From: Pseudarthrobacter sp. ATCC 49987
GTDB taxonomy: Bacteria; Actinomycetota; Actinomycetes; Actinomycetales; Micrococcaceae
Length of the DNA: 64,000 nt
Assembly: GCF_009928425.1 (NCBI RefSeq)
Contig: NZ_JAABNS010000001.1
Location: 3,720,001-3,784,000 of the forward strand
Direction of reading: 5' to 3'
The notes under the pieces are model-generated. The model was not told where the DNA came from. It saw only the letters and a list, made by a program, of their open reading frames with translations, and did no database searches. Shown here piece after piece: positions 17,025 through 25,517 of the stretch (position 1 is the stretch's first letter; each line of letters starts with the position of its first letter). The translations under genes and the position numbers were made by a program.

Positions 17025-17714
17025 ATGCCGGCATCAACCAGTGCCCCTGCGGATCCGCACCGCCAGGATGCGAAACCGCGCCGCCGGGCGGGCAGGCCTG
17101 CTGCCGCCGTCCTCGACCAGGACGGCATTACCGCGGCAGCGCTGCAGCTCATCGGGAAGAGCGGCTATGACGGGTTCACCATGGCGGCATTGGCGCGGAC
17201 GCTCAACGTGGCGCCGTCGGCCTTGTACAACCACGTCTCGTCCAAACGGGACGTGCTGGTCCTGGTCCAGGACCACCTGACCTCGTTTGTGGATGTATCG
17301 GCCTTCGACGCCGAACCGTGGGACCGTGCGGTGCGCAGTTGGGCCTGGAGCTACCGCGACGTGTTCTCCAAGCACACGCCGCTGATCCCGGTGATCGCCG
17401 TGCTCCCGGTTACGGACGCGCCCAAGACCCTGGCCATGTACGAGGCCGTCAGTGCAGGATTCAGCCGGGCAGGTTTCCCGCAGGAGCGGATTGTTTCAGC
17501 GATCGTGGCACTGGAGTCCTTCATCTTCGGCTCGGCGTATGACGTCACTGCCCCGGCGGACATCTTCGACTCCGGAAGCATGGCGGCCTCGACGCCGAAT
17601 TTCACCGCGGCCGTCGCCCGGCTGGCCGACCAGGGCTACGAGAACCAGGCCGATGTCGCCTTTGAGCTGGGACTCGACGCGCTTGTCAGCGGCCTTGGCG
17701 CGCTGCGGGCGTAG
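17025..17714 (+). CDS. TetR-family transcriptional regulator
   Basis: A 229-residue protein. Residues ~1-30 are a basic leader (PHRQDAKPRRRAGRPAA). Residues ~33-80 form the TetR helix-turn-helix: DGITAAALQLIGKSGYDGF, then MAALARTLNVAPSALYNHVS. The C-terminal domain resembles the TetR_C group with VFSKHTPLIPVIAVLPV. It is divergent from the amine oxidase/Usp/APC operon and the perfect palindrome at 16892-16914 lies between them, so it probably represses that operon and itself, released by an amine. The IS element inserted 30 nt past its stop may have replaced its terminator. Confidence 0.87.
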   Translation: MPASTSAPADPHRQDAKPRRRAGRPAAAVLDQDGITAAALQLIGKSGYDGFTMAALARTLNVAPSALYNHVSSKRDVLVLVQDHLTSFVDVSAFDAEPWDRAVRSWAWSYRDVFSKHTPLIPVIAVLPVTDAPKTLAMYEAVSAGFSRAGFPQERIVSAIVALESFIFGSAYDVTAPADIFDSGSMAASTPNFTAAVARLADQGYENQADVAFELGLDALVSGLGALRA

Positions 17715-17744
17715 GCGGCGCAAGGCCCCCGGGCGGTCAGAAGC

Positions 17745-17770
17745 GGGGTTATAGGACAAAACGTGTGTAT
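17745..17770 (+). repeat. Left terminal inverted repeat of the IS1249-like element
   Basis: Begins GGGGTTATAGGACAAAACG and matches the complement of 19030-19055 at 21 of 26 positions. The 6 nt outside it, AGAAGC, recur outside the right end. Confidence 0.75.
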
Positions 17771-17867
17771 GGATTGTGCCTGTTTCCCAGTGACGGCGGG
17801 GGAAATCCGGGGTAGCTAAGCTTTGAAAGCTTAGGGTGGCTGGGGTGCTTGTATATCTCTGGAATGT

Positions 17868-18998
17868 TTGATTTGTGGTCGTGCGCTGGTTCGGAACGGA
17901 AAAACGGCGGCTGGCAAGCAGCGGTACCGGTGTCTGGAATGCGGGGCGAGCCGCTCGGGTGAACGCCCGGATGTGAGCCGGCGCGCGGAGCTGGACGCCT
18001 TTCTGGGCTGGTTGTTGGGCGCCGGCAGCCAGGCAGGGGCTGTCTCGTTCGGCACGGCCCGGTCGTTCCGGCGCCGCACGGCATGGTGCTGGAATATTTC
18101 CCCGGCGATACCGGCCACTGGCGAGGTCCATGATCAGGTCCAGATCGACGGGATCTACGTCGGGTCGTGGTGCTGTCTGATCGCGATCGCCGGAGAGCAC
18201 GTGATCGGCTGGCAGTGGTGCGACACCGAGAAAAAGGCTGCCTGGGCTGCCCTGCTTCAACGGTTCCCCGCGCCGCGCGTGGTGATCACCGACGGTGGTT
18301 CCGGGATCGCGGCCGCATTGTCTGACTGCTGGTCCGATAGCGCCGTGCAGCGCTGCCTCGTCCACGTCCAACGCAACGTGCGCACCCACTTGACCAGCCG
18401 GCCCAGGACCGAGGCAGGAAAAGCCCTCCTGCGCCTTGGCCGGGCACTGACACGGATCCGCACCTCGGCGCAGGCCGCGGCGTGGCTGGGCCACCTCAAC
18501 GACTGGTACCAGGACTACGGGGACCTGGTCCGGGCCCGGACCTACCGCGGCACCACCACCCCGGCGCCGGCCTGGGTGCGGGCGAATCAGACCTGGTGGT
18601 TCACCCACGACAGGCTCCGCAAGGCCTACCGCCTCCTGGAACGAATCAGCCAGGCAGGGACGCTGTTCACCTACCTCCGCCACGAGTTCATCGGACTCGA
18701 CATCGCCGCCACGACCAACCGGATCGAAGGCGGCACGAACGCCCAGCTTCGCCTGATCCTGCGGGCCCACCGCGGGATGAGCGAGGAGCACCAGAAACCG
18801 GCCATCGAGTGGTATCTGTACCTGCATAGCGAAACCCCGGTCCCGCCCGCCCGGCTCATCCGCCCGGAGCACCAAACGCCCATACGCCTACCGGCTCAGA
18901 CCGCCCCCGACCAACCCCACGGACCCGAGGAATACGGCAAAGCAGCCACCGCAGAAGAAGGCCTCTGGGCCCGCAAAGGATGGGCAGGACGACCCTGA
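17868..18998 (+). CDS. IS1249-family DDE transposase
   Basis: From a TTG at 17868 the product is 376 residues. An N-terminal zinc ribbon (cysteine pair extended upstream by the TGT at 17865, then YRCLECG) precedes the catalytic core. The acidic triad is visible: Asp94 in QIDGIYVG, Asp142 in VVITDGGSG and Glu287 in TNRIEGGTNAQL, matching IS1249/IS256-type transposases. The frame is open from 17835 but has no ATG or GTG there. Since the first ribbon cysteine lies before the TTG, initiation may use CTG 17859 or another weak codon, which would keep expression low. The frame is uninterrupted. Confidence 0.88.
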   Translation: MICGRALVRNGKTAAGKQRYRCLECGASRSGERPDVSRRAELDAFLGWLLGAGSQAGAVSFGTARSFRRRTAWCWNISPAIPATGEVHDQVQIDGIYVGSWCCLIAIAGEHVIGWQWCDTEKKAAWAALLQRFPAPRVVITDGGSGIAAALSDCWSDSAVQRCLVHVQRNVRTHLTSRPRTEAGKALLRLGRALTRIRTSAQAAAWLGHLNDWYQDYGDLVRARTYRGTTTPAPAWVRANQTWWFTHDRLRKAYRLLERISQAGTLFTYLRHEFIGLDIAATTNRIEGGTNAQLRLILRAHRGMSEEHQKPAIEWYLYLHSETPVPPARLIRPEHQTPIRLPAQTAPDQPHGPEEYGKAATAEEGLWARKGWAGRP

Positions 18999-19029
18999 CA
19001 CGCCCAAGCCATACACACATTTTGGCCGC

Positions 19030-19055
19030 TAACCCCCGTTTTCTCCTATAACCCC
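19030..19055 (-). repeat. Right terminal inverted repeat of the IS1249-like element
   Basis: Read on the minus strand it begins GGGGTTATAGGAGAAAACG, mirroring the left end. AGAAGC follows at 19056-19061 as the second copy of the target repeat. Confidence 0.75.
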
Positions 19056-19073
19056 AGAAGCGGCGCCAGACAA

Positions 19074-19107
19074 AAAAGAACCCCGGTCCGAAGACCGGGG
19101 TTCTTTT
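19074..19107. terminator. Rho-independent terminator of tRNA-Leu, probably bidirectional
   Basis: AAAAGAACCCCGGTC, loop CGAA, GACCGGGGTTCTTTT forms a 15-bp stem with T-runs in both directions. It lies 8 nt past the tRNA-Leu 3' end on the minus strand. The IS element ends 19 nt further on. Confidence 0.8.
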
Positions 19108-19114
19108 GTTTGCG

Positions 19115-19197
19115 TGCGCGAGGGGGGATTTGAACCCCCACGCCCTTTCGGACACTGGCACCTGAAGCCAGCGCGTCTGCCGTTCCGCCACTCGCGC
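19115..19197 (-). tRNA. tRNA-Leu (anticodon CAG)
   Basis: Minus-strand cloverleaf of 83 nt: acceptor GCGCGAG pairs with CTCGCGC, discriminator A, T-arm GGGGGTTCAAATCCCCC, anticodon stem CTGGC/GCCAG around loop TTCAGGT, giving CAG for CUG codons. The long variable arm (TGTCCGAAAGGGCG) marks a class II tRNA. The CCA end is not encoded. Confidence 0.93.
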
Positions 19198-19629
19198 GCA
19201 ACTTCTTTCACTCAATCCTGGCCCGGAATCCGGACCACCAACCTCGTGAAAGCAGCGAGATCAAGCATAACGGACAACAGCGGGAAAACACCAATCGGCC
19301 CCCGGAGGGACAGCAGTGGGGACAGCAAGGTGACACCAATGGGGACAACCACGGGCCAGGAGCGGGGCAGTAACAAGGGGCCGCAAGGAGGCGCCGCAGG
19401 GTGCCCGGGGGTCCTCCCCGCCGGCCGGACAGGGTCGACGTCAGCGCATGTCAGAGCCGGGCCGCCGCAATTTTCCAGCGCGGAGTGGCGACGCGCATTA
19501 AGGCCATTCCCAGACTCGCCCAGTAGTATCTGATGTAGGAGTGCCCGTTACCAGCGGGCTCCCGCAGATGTGGGAATCCGAGTTCCGGAACGAATGCTGC
19601 CCTGCAGCCGTCACGAAAGGAGAAGGACC
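19198..19629. other. Intergenic region before fhaA, no gene seen
   Basis: About 430 nt separate tRNA-Leu from fhaA. A G/A-rich stretch at about 19310-19345 has TGGGGACA twice about 25 nt apart. No credible ORF or RNA is visible. The promoter of the fhaA-pknB operon must lie here; GTAGTATCTGATG near 19522-19534 is only a weak -10 candidate. Confidence 0.5.
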
Positions 19630-20370
19630 ATGGGATTGCTGGACAAAGTCGAGCGCGGCATCGAAAAGGCCGTCCGCGGAGTCTTCTCCACCGGTTCTCG
19701 TGCCCAGGTTGAGCCGGTCGAGATCGCCAGCCACCTCCGCCGCGAGGTGGACAACAAGGCCCTCACCATCGCCGCGGGACGGACCCTCGCCCCCAACGTC
19801 TTTGATGTCCTCCTCAGTGACGCCGACTTCCAGCGGGCCCAGGAATGGGGCACACCGCTCGCCGAAGAACTGTGCGACGTCGTCATCAACCACGTGCGCA
19901 GCCAGGGATACACCCTCCAGGGTCCCGTCCGGATCAGCTTCCGCCGTGACGAGGAACGCCGCGCCGGAGACTTCGAGATCAAGTCGCGGACCGAAAAGTC
20001 CCCGTCCCCCGCGCAGCCGGCGGCGCACGGCGGCATGCCTGCCGCGCCGACGCGCCAGCCCTCCCGGATGCAGCCTGTCCTGGACATCGACGGGCAGCGG
20101 TACTCCCTCAACGCGCCCTCGATCGTGCTGGGACGCTCCTCAGAAGCAGACATCCTTATTGATGACACCGGCGTTTCCCGTCGCCACCTGGAAATCCGGA
20201 CGGGGACTGGCACTGCCCAGGCCGTCGATCTGGGCTCCACGAACGGCAGCTACGTCAACGGCCACAAGATCGTGGGGTCATCGGAACTCACCGACGGCAC
20301 CACGATCACTATGGGACGGACCAAAATCATCTTCCGCCTTTTGCCCGCCAACCCAGGCGGCCGCCGGTGA
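19630..20370 (+). CDS. fhaA: FhaA: DUF3662 plus FHA-domain protein
   Basis: The ATG at 19630 follows AAGGAGAAGGACC. The 246-residue protein has an N-terminal DUF3662 domain (residues ~1-120, VERGIEKAVRGVFSTG through SFRRDEERRAGDFEI), a short Pro/Ala linker, and a C-terminal FHA domain with the phosphothreonine pocket residues in VLGRSSEADILI, VSRRHLEI and GSTNGSYVNG. Mycobacterial FhaA binds the phosphorylated pseudokinase domain of MviN and restrains late peptidoglycan synthesis; this one is shorter, mainly in the linker. It heads the cluster ending in pknB and overlaps fhaB by 4 nt. Confidence 0.92.
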   Translation: MGLLDKVERGIEKAVRGVFSTGSRAQVEPVEIASHLRREVDNKALTIAAGRTLAPNVFDVLLSDADFQRAQEWGTPLAEELCDVVINHVRSQGYTLQGPVRISFRRDEERRAGDFEIKSRTEKSPSPAQPAAHGGMPAAPTRQPSRMQPVLDIDGQRYSLNAPSIVLGRSSEADILIDDTGVSRRHLEIRTGTGTAQAVDLGSTNGSYVNGHKIVGSSELTDGTTITMGRTKIIFRLLPANPGGRR

Positions 20371-20846
20371 GCGAACTGACCATCACGGCCCTGCGCTTCG
20401 GTTTCCTCCTTCTCCTGTGGGTGCTGATCTTCAGCATCGTTGCCGCCATGCGCCGCGACCTCATGATCGGCCGCAAGGCCGCGGCGGGCGCCCCGACGGC
20501 GCGGCAGGTGCGCAAGAACCCGGCCCTGGCCGAACCGGCCGCCCCCGTCAAACAGCAGCCCCGCCAGCTGGTCGTCACGGAAGGTCCGCTCAAGGGCACA
20601 ACGATTCCGCTGGCGGCGAGCCCCATCCTGCTCGGCCGTGCCCAGGAGGCCACCCTCGTGCTGGAGGATGACTACGCCTCGGGCCGCCATGCCCGCCTGT
20701 TCCCGCAGGGCAGCCGCTGGTTCATTGAGGATCTTGGTTCGACCAACGGCACCTATCTGGCCGATCAGCAGCTCACCAGGGCGCTGCCGGTTGAGTTGGG
20801 TGTCCCCGTGAGAATCGGCAAGACGGTCATCGAATTGAGGCCGTAG
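20367..20846 (+). CDS. fhaB: FhaB/FipA: membrane-anchored FHA-domain protein
   Basis: The 159-residue protein has one N-terminal transmembrane helix (residues ~8-26, FGFLLLLWVLIFSIVAAM), a basic linker, and a C-terminal FHA domain with ILLGRAQEATLVLE, SGRHARLF and GSTNGTYLA. In mycobacteria the equivalent (FhaB/FipA) is a PknA/PknB substrate that links FtsZ and FtsQ in septum assembly. The start is a GTG that overlaps the fhaA stop, and pstP begins 3 nt after its end, so expression is coupled. Division role here is by family analogy. Confidence 0.9.
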   Translation: MSELTITALRFGFLLLLWVLIFSIVAAMRRDLMIGRKAAAGAPTARQVRKNPALAEPAAPVKQQPRQLVVTEGPLKGTTIPLAASPILLGRAQEATLVLEDDYASGRHARLFPQGSRWFIEDLGSTNGTYLADQQLTRALPVELGVPVRIGKTVIELRP

Positions 20847-20848
20847 CC

Positions 20849-22615
20849 ATGGCTGCCCCGGATGTTCCCGCAGACCAGGCAAAAGGCAAAACAACTGCCT
20901 CCAAGCGGCCGCTCATCATGCGTTACGCCGCGCGTTCCGACGTGGGCCGGGTGCGCGCGAAAAACGACGACTCCGCCTACGTCGGCCGCCACCTCGCCGT
21001 CGTCGCCGACGGTATGGGCGGACACGCCGGAGGCGATGTCGCCTCTGCCGCCACTGTGCTGGACATGATCCATCTCGACAGCGAGGACTACGACGGCGAC
21101 GCCGGCACCATCCTGGCCGACGAGATCCAGACCGCCAACTCGCTGCTCTCCGAACTCGTCCACATCAATCCCAAGCTGGCCGGGATGGGCACCACCGTTA
21201 CAGCGCTCCTGCTGGCCGAAGGCAAGCTGCATTTCGCCCACATCGGCGACTCCCGCGCGTACCGTCTGCGGAACGGCGAATTCGAGCAGGTCAGCGTGGA
21301 CCACACGTTCGTGCAGCGCCTCATCGACGAAGGCCGCCTCCGGCCCGAAGAAGCCGAAACCCATCCGCACAAGAACGTCCTGATGCGCGTCCTCGGCGAC
21401 GTCGACGCCAGCCCTGAACTGGACCTGGCAACCCTCGACGTCGAACCGGGTGAGCGCTGGCTGCTCTGTTCCGACGGCCTGAATTACGTGGCGGGCCACG
21501 TTGTGGAGCGGACCGTCCGGGAGACCAAGGACCTGCGTGAATGCGCCGAACTCCTGGTCGATCTCACCCTTGAAGCCGGCGCTCCGGACAACGTCACCGT
21601 CGTGATGCTGGAAATCGCCGAACAGACCACGGACGACGTCCGGACGGCCGCCGTCGAAGTTGTCCCGGCCCCGTCACCGTCCACCGTGACCGCGACCGTG
21701 TCCGAAAGCGATGCCCGGCGGCCCGGAAGCACCTTCGGCGCGGCGAAAACGGCCGGAGAGCCGCAGAAGACACCCGACGCCGGCAAGACCGGCGGATCCC
21801 CGGCGGCTCCCGTGGCCGCCGGCGCTGCAGCGGCGTCCTCTGCCCCGGCCAAGGCCCCCGAATCCCCCAAGGATGCCGGTGCGGCCGCCGACAAAGCAGC
21901 CGACAGCGCTGGCGGAAAAGGTGAACCCGAGGCCTCCACGGATCCGCACCTGGGTGAGCATCTTACGGCCGAGGTGCTCCGCGAGGAGCTTGCCAGCCGC
22001 CCCCACGAACTCGTGGGTGCCGCCGCCGCGGCCGCGGAATCCGGATCAATCCCCACCATCGCCGGGCGCACCATGGCCCGCCGGGCAGCGACCGTCCTGA
22101 CCCATAAGTCAGAGCAGGCGAAGGAAGAAGCCGAGGAGTTCAGGCCAGCCGGCCGGCCGCGCCGCTGGGTGACTGTCTCCATCGCCGTCGCCATTGTGGC
22201 ACTCCTCGCCCTGGGCCTGTGGCTGGGCTACGCCTGGACCCAGACGCGGTACTACATCGGCGAGCAGGACCAGCATGTGGCCATCTTCAACGGGGTCTCC
22301 CAGCGCCTTGGACCCATCCAGCTCTCCACCCTCGAAACGGTGACCGAAATCCGGATGTCAGATCTGCCCGAATTCTCCCAGCAGCGGGTGCGCCAGACCG
22401 TGCCTGCCCGGGACCTCTACGATGCCCAGCGGATCGTCAAGAACCTTGAGCGCACCGGCACCACCGCCCCCGCGGACGAGTGCATCACCCCGTCCCCGAC
22501 GCCCGCTACCCCCGGTGCGACAGCGACTCCGGGTGACACGGCGAGCCCTGGCGTGGCCGGGACTGCCACACCATCGCCGTCGGCGACGGCGCCGATCTGC
22601 GAGGTGGCCAAATGA
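20849..22615 (+). CDS. pstP: PP2C-type Ser/Thr protein phosphatase PstP
   Basis: Residues ~25-265 form the PP2C domain with the metal-binding patterns KNDDSAYVG, VADGMGGHAGGDVAS, MGTTVTALL, HIGDSRAYRL and CSDGLNY. A long Ala/Pro/Ser-rich linker (~270-430) follows, then one transmembrane helix (~440-460, SIAVAIVALLALGLWLGYAW) and a ~125-residue outer domain ending in a Thr/Pro tail. PstP reverses phosphorylation by PknA and PknB. At 588 residues it is longer than the mycobacterial protein (about 514), the extra length being in the linker and tail. Its stop overlaps the rodA start by 4 nt. Confidence 0.93.
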   Translation: MAAPDVPADQAKGKTTASKRPLIMRYAARSDVGRVRAKNDDSAYVGRHLAVVADGMGGHAGGDVASAATVLDMIHLDSEDYDGDAGTILADEIQTANSLLSELVHINPKLAGMGTTVTALLLAEGKLHFAHIGDSRAYRLRNGEFEQVSVDHTFVQRLIDEGRLRPEEAETHPHKNVLMRVLGDVDASPELDLATLDVEPGERWLLCSDGLNYVAGHVVERTVRETKDLRECAELLVDLTLEAGAPDNVTVVMLEIAEQTTDDVRTAAVEVVPAPSPSTVTATVSESDARRPGSTFGAAKTAGEPQKTPDAGKTGGSPAAPVAAGAAAASSAPAKAPESPKDAGAAADKAADSAGGKGEPEASTDPHLGEHLTAEVLREELASRPHELVGAAAAAAESGSIPTIAGRTMARRAATVLTHKSEQAKEEAEEFRPAGRPRRWVTVSIAVAIVALLALGLWLGYAWTQTRYYIGEQDQHVAIFNGVSQRLGPIQLSTLETVTEIRMSDLPEFSQQRVRQTVPARDLYDAQRIVKNLERTGTTAPADECITPSPTPATPGATATPGDTASPGVAGTATPSPSATAPICEVAK

Positions 22616-24063
22616 CACCCATCGATCCGACCCCCAAGCCGCGGCGGAATATCGAACTTGTCCTGCTGGTCCTGGCCCTCGCCGTCGGCATTGGCGCCAA
22701 CGCCCTGGTCGGCGTGGACCGGCAGAAGGCCTTCGACACCGACTTCTGGTTCCAGTCGAGCCTGCTCGCCGCCGCCGCCCTGGCATTTCACATCGTGCTG
22801 CGCATCCGGGCGAAATATGCCGATCCAGTAATTCTTCCGCTGGTGGTGGCTCTCAATGGTCTGGGCCTCGCCATGATTCACCGGTTGGACCGGGTCGGGG
22901 AGGACACGGGCAACAACCAGTTGCGGTGGACCCTCGTGGCCATGGCTGTTTCCATCGCCGTCATCTGGTTTCTCAAGGACCACCGGGTCCTTCGGCGTTT
23001 CACGTACATCTCGCTGGCCGTCAGTGCGGTCCTGCTGATCCTGCCGCTGGTTCCCGGCATTTCCGCCGGTGAAATCCTCGGCGCGCGGGTGTGGATCAAG
23101 TTCGGGTCGATGACCTTCCAGCCGGGTGAAATTGCCAAGATCACGCTCGCTATATTCTTTGCCGGGTATCTTTCCTCCAACCGGGATCTTATTCTGCTCG
23201 CCGGCCGGAAGGTCGGGCCCATCCAGTTCCCGCGGTTCAAGGACATGGGCCCCATGCTCGCCGCCTGGCTCGTGAGCATCGGGGTGCTGATCTTCCAGCG
23301 GGACCTGGGCTCCTCGATCCTGTTCTTCGGCCTCTTCCTCGTGATGATTTATGTCGCCACGAGCCGCATCAGCTGGGTGATCATCGGCGTCGGGCTCATG
23401 GCTGCCGGCGGCTTCGTTGCCTCCAAGGCCTTCTCCCACGTCGCCCTGCGGATTGACGGCTGGATTAACGCCTTCACCGACGAGGTCTACGGACGGGAAT
23501 TCGGCGGCAGTCTGCAAATCGTGGAAGGACTGTTCGGCATGGCCAACGGCGGACTTGTGGGAACCGGCCTCGGCCAGGGTCGCCCCAATCTGGTGCCGTT
23601 CGCCAACAGCGACATGATCATTGCCTCCTTCGGCGAGGAACTGGGGCTCATTGGCCTCTTCGCGATCGTCCTGATGTACCTGCTGCTCTTCACCCGCGGC
23701 TTCCGTGCCGCGCTCGGCACCCGCGACGCGTTCGGAAAGCTGCTGGCCACCGGGCTCTCCTTCGCCATCGCGCTGCAGTGCTTCGTGGTGATCGGCGGTG
23801 TCACCCGGCTCATTCCCCTCACCGGTCTCACTACGCCGTTCCTGGCCGCAGGCGGCTCGTCCCTGCTGGCCAACTGGATCATTGTCGGGCTGTTGCTGAT
23901 GATCTCTCACACCGCGCGCGGCCCGGTGGACACAACACCGCTGGCCCCCGGCGAACAACCCGATCCACAGAAAGTCATTCCTGCCATGCCTTCCAAGCCG
24001 GCCGCCGTCTCCGGCACCGGACGAAACAGTCCGGATGCCCCCACCGAGACGGTGAAGCTGTGA
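22612..24063 (+). CDS. rodA: RodA/FtsW SEDS-family peptidoglycan glycosyltransferase
   Basis: A 483-residue integral membrane protein with at least ten hydrophobic segments and SEDS-family stretches: GARVWIKFGSMTFQPGEIAK, DLGSSILFFGLF, NSDMIIASFGEELG and LTTPFLAAGGSSLL. The conserved GEI-K and EE-G blocks are intact. SEDS proteins polymerise glycan from lipid II together with a class B PBP, here the gene directly following (4-nt overlap, GTGA). Its position in the pknA/pknB cluster matches the elongation-type RodA of actinobacteria rather than the division FtsW in the dcw cluster. The cytoplasmic C-terminus is about 45 residues. Confidence 0.92.
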   Translation: MTPIDPTPKPRRNIELVLLVLALAVGIGANALVGVDRQKAFDTDFWFQSSLLAAAALAFHIVLRIRAKYADPVILPLVVALNGLGLAMIHRLDRVGEDTGNNQLRWTLVAMAVSIAVIWFLKDHRVLRRFTYISLAVSAVLLILPLVPGISAGEILGARVWIKFGSMTFQPGEIAKITLAIFFAGYLSSNRDLILLAGRKVGPIQFPRFKDMGPMLAAWLVSIGVLIFQRDLGSSILFFGLFLVMIYVATSRISWVIIGVGLMAAGGFVASKAFSHVALRIDGWINAFTDEVYGREFGGSLQIVEGLFGMANGGLVGTGLGQGRPNLVPFANSDMIIASFGEELGLIGLFAIVLMYLLLFTRGFRAALGTRDAFGKLLATGLSFAIALQCFVVIGGVTRLIPLTGLTTPFLAAGGSSLLANWIIVGLLLMISHTARGPVDTTPLAPGEQPDPQKVIPAMPSKPAAVSGTGRNSPDAPTETVKL

Positions 24064-25517
24064 ACCAGGCCATTCGCAATTCCTGGATCGCCGCGATCGC
24101 GATGTTCGTGCTGATTTTTGGTGCCCTTAGCTACGTCCAGGTGGTCGGCGCGGACGAACTCGAGGCCAACGCCTGGAACAAGCGCACGCTCCTGCAGAAC
24201 TACTGCAACGACCGCGGCGCGATCATCGTTGGTGGCACCCCGGTGGCGGAGTCCGTCGCTGCCGACGAGAGCTGCAAGTTCCAGCGCACGTACACGCAGC
24301 CGGAGCCTTACGCCGGGATCACCGGCTATTTCTCCAGGAGCTTCGGCGTGACCGGGCTGGAGAAGACGATGAACAAGGAGCTCGCGGGCAGCTCGGACCA
24401 GCAGTTCCTGGACCGTGTCGGCCAGCTCTTCCTGGGCAACCAGCCCAAGGGCGCCTCCGTGGAGCTCACGCTGGATCCCAAGATCCAGAAGCTCGCCTTC
24501 GACCTCATCCCGGATGGCCAGCGCGGATCGATCGTGGTGACAAATCCTAAAACCGGCGCGATTATTGCCATGGTTTCCAAGCCCTCCTACGACCCCAACC
24601 TGATCGCCACGCAGGATCCGGCGGCCGAGGCCGCCAACTTCGCCGAGCTGAACAAGGTCCCCGGAATCAACCTGAACCAGAATGTCAGCGGACCCACCGG
24701 GGCACTGCTGGCACCGGGCTCAGTCTTCAAACTCATTGACACGGCCGCTGCCCTTAACTCGGGAAAGTACAACAAGGACAGCGTCCTGCCCAACCCGGCG
24801 GAGATGTCCTTCCCCGGCATCCAGTACAAGCTGCCCAACTACGCCGGCGGCAACTGCTACACCCGCGATACGGCGACTTTTGCCTTCGCGCTGCAGCAGT
24901 CCTGCAACACTCCGTTCGCCAGCATCGCGCTGGATCTGGGGCAGAAGGCCATTGCCGACCAAGCGGAGAAATTCGGCTTCGGGCAGGACTTTGGCGACCA
25001 GCTGAAGCTGGACTCCGCCCCGAGTTTCTTCCCGACCGAAAAGCTCGATGATGCCAGCCTGGCGCAGTCGTCGATCGGCCAGCGCGACGTCCGGGCCACC
25101 CCGCTGCAGATCAACCAGATGACGGCCGCCATCGCCAACGGCGGAGTGCAGATGCAGCCGAACCTGATCAAAGCCGTGCGCTCCCCGGACCTGCGGCCGA
25201 TCAGCGAGCCGAAGCCCCAGGTGCTGCGGACCTCCACCACGGCGGACATCGCCCGGCAGATCAACGAGTGGATGGTCAGTGTCGTCAGCGACGGCATCGC
25301 CCGGGGTGCGGCCGTGCCCGGCGTCAAGGTCGCCGGGAAGACCGGCACCGCGGAACTCGGCAACGGCCTGAACAACTCATGGTTTACCGGGTTTGCCCCG
25401 GCGAATGACCCGCAGGTGGCTGTCACTATCGTCGTGGAAGGCGTAGACATCACCACCGGCGCAAAGCTAACCAGTCCGAACGCGAAGAAGATCTTTGAGG
25501 CGGTGTTGAATAAGTGA
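24060..25517 (+). CDS. pbpA: Class B penicillin-binding protein (PbpA type)
   Basis: From the GTG at 24060 the product is 485 residues: one N-terminal transmembrane anchor (~8-28), a dimerisation-like region, and a transpeptidase domain. Catalytic motifs are SxxK at Ser221-Lys224 ([10 protein letters not shown]), SxN as QQSCNTP, and KTGT as VAGKTGTAE. It crosslinks peptidoglycan outside the membrane together with the RodA encoded just upstream, whose stop overlaps this start. The far-upstream start at 23778 lies inside rodA and is rejected. Its stop overlaps the pknA start. Confidence 0.92.
   Translation: MNQAIRNSWIAAIAMFVLIFGALSYVQVVGADELEANAWNKRTLLQNYCNDRGAIIVGGTPVAESVAADESCKFQRTYTQPEPYAGITGYFSRSFGVTGLEKTMNKELAGSSDQQFLDRVGQLFLGNQPKGASVELTLDPKIQKLAFDLIPDGQRGSIVVTNPKTGAIIAMVSKPSYDPNLIATQDPAAEAANFAELNKVPGINLNQNVSGPTGALLAPGSVFKLIDTAAALNSGKYNKDSVLPNPAEMSFPGIQYKLPNYAGGNCYTRDTATFAFALQQSCNTPFASIALDLGQKAIADQAEKFGFGQDFGDQLKLDSAPSFFPTEKLDDASLAQSSIGQRDVRATPLQINQMTAAIANGGVQMQPNLIKAVRSPDLRPISEPKPQVLRTSTTADIARQINEWMVSVVSDGIARGAAVPGVKVAGKTGTAELGNGLNNSWFTGFAPANDPQVAVTIVVEGVDITTGAKLTSPNAKKIFEAVLNK

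Larger units (their letters stand above)
17745..19055 (+). mobile_element. IS1249-like insertion sequence (IS256 superfamily), 1311 bp, intact
   Basis: The ends are imperfect inverted repeats: 26 nt beginning GGGGTTATAGGA on the left (17745-17770) and its complement on the right (19030-19055), 21 of 26 matching. A subterminal TGTGTATGG motif is also inverted at both ends (about 17764-17772 and 19009-19017). AGAAGC occurs directly outside both ends (17739-17744 and 19056-19061), consistent with a target duplication of at least 6 bp. One full-length transposase fills the interior. Matching flanks and an unbroken gene suggest recent insertion. Confidence 0.85.

Noticed and set aside
19310..19345. 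Short direct repeats TGGGGACA before fhaA as a regulatory array
   Set aside because: Only two copies in a purine-rich stretch; too little to support a function.
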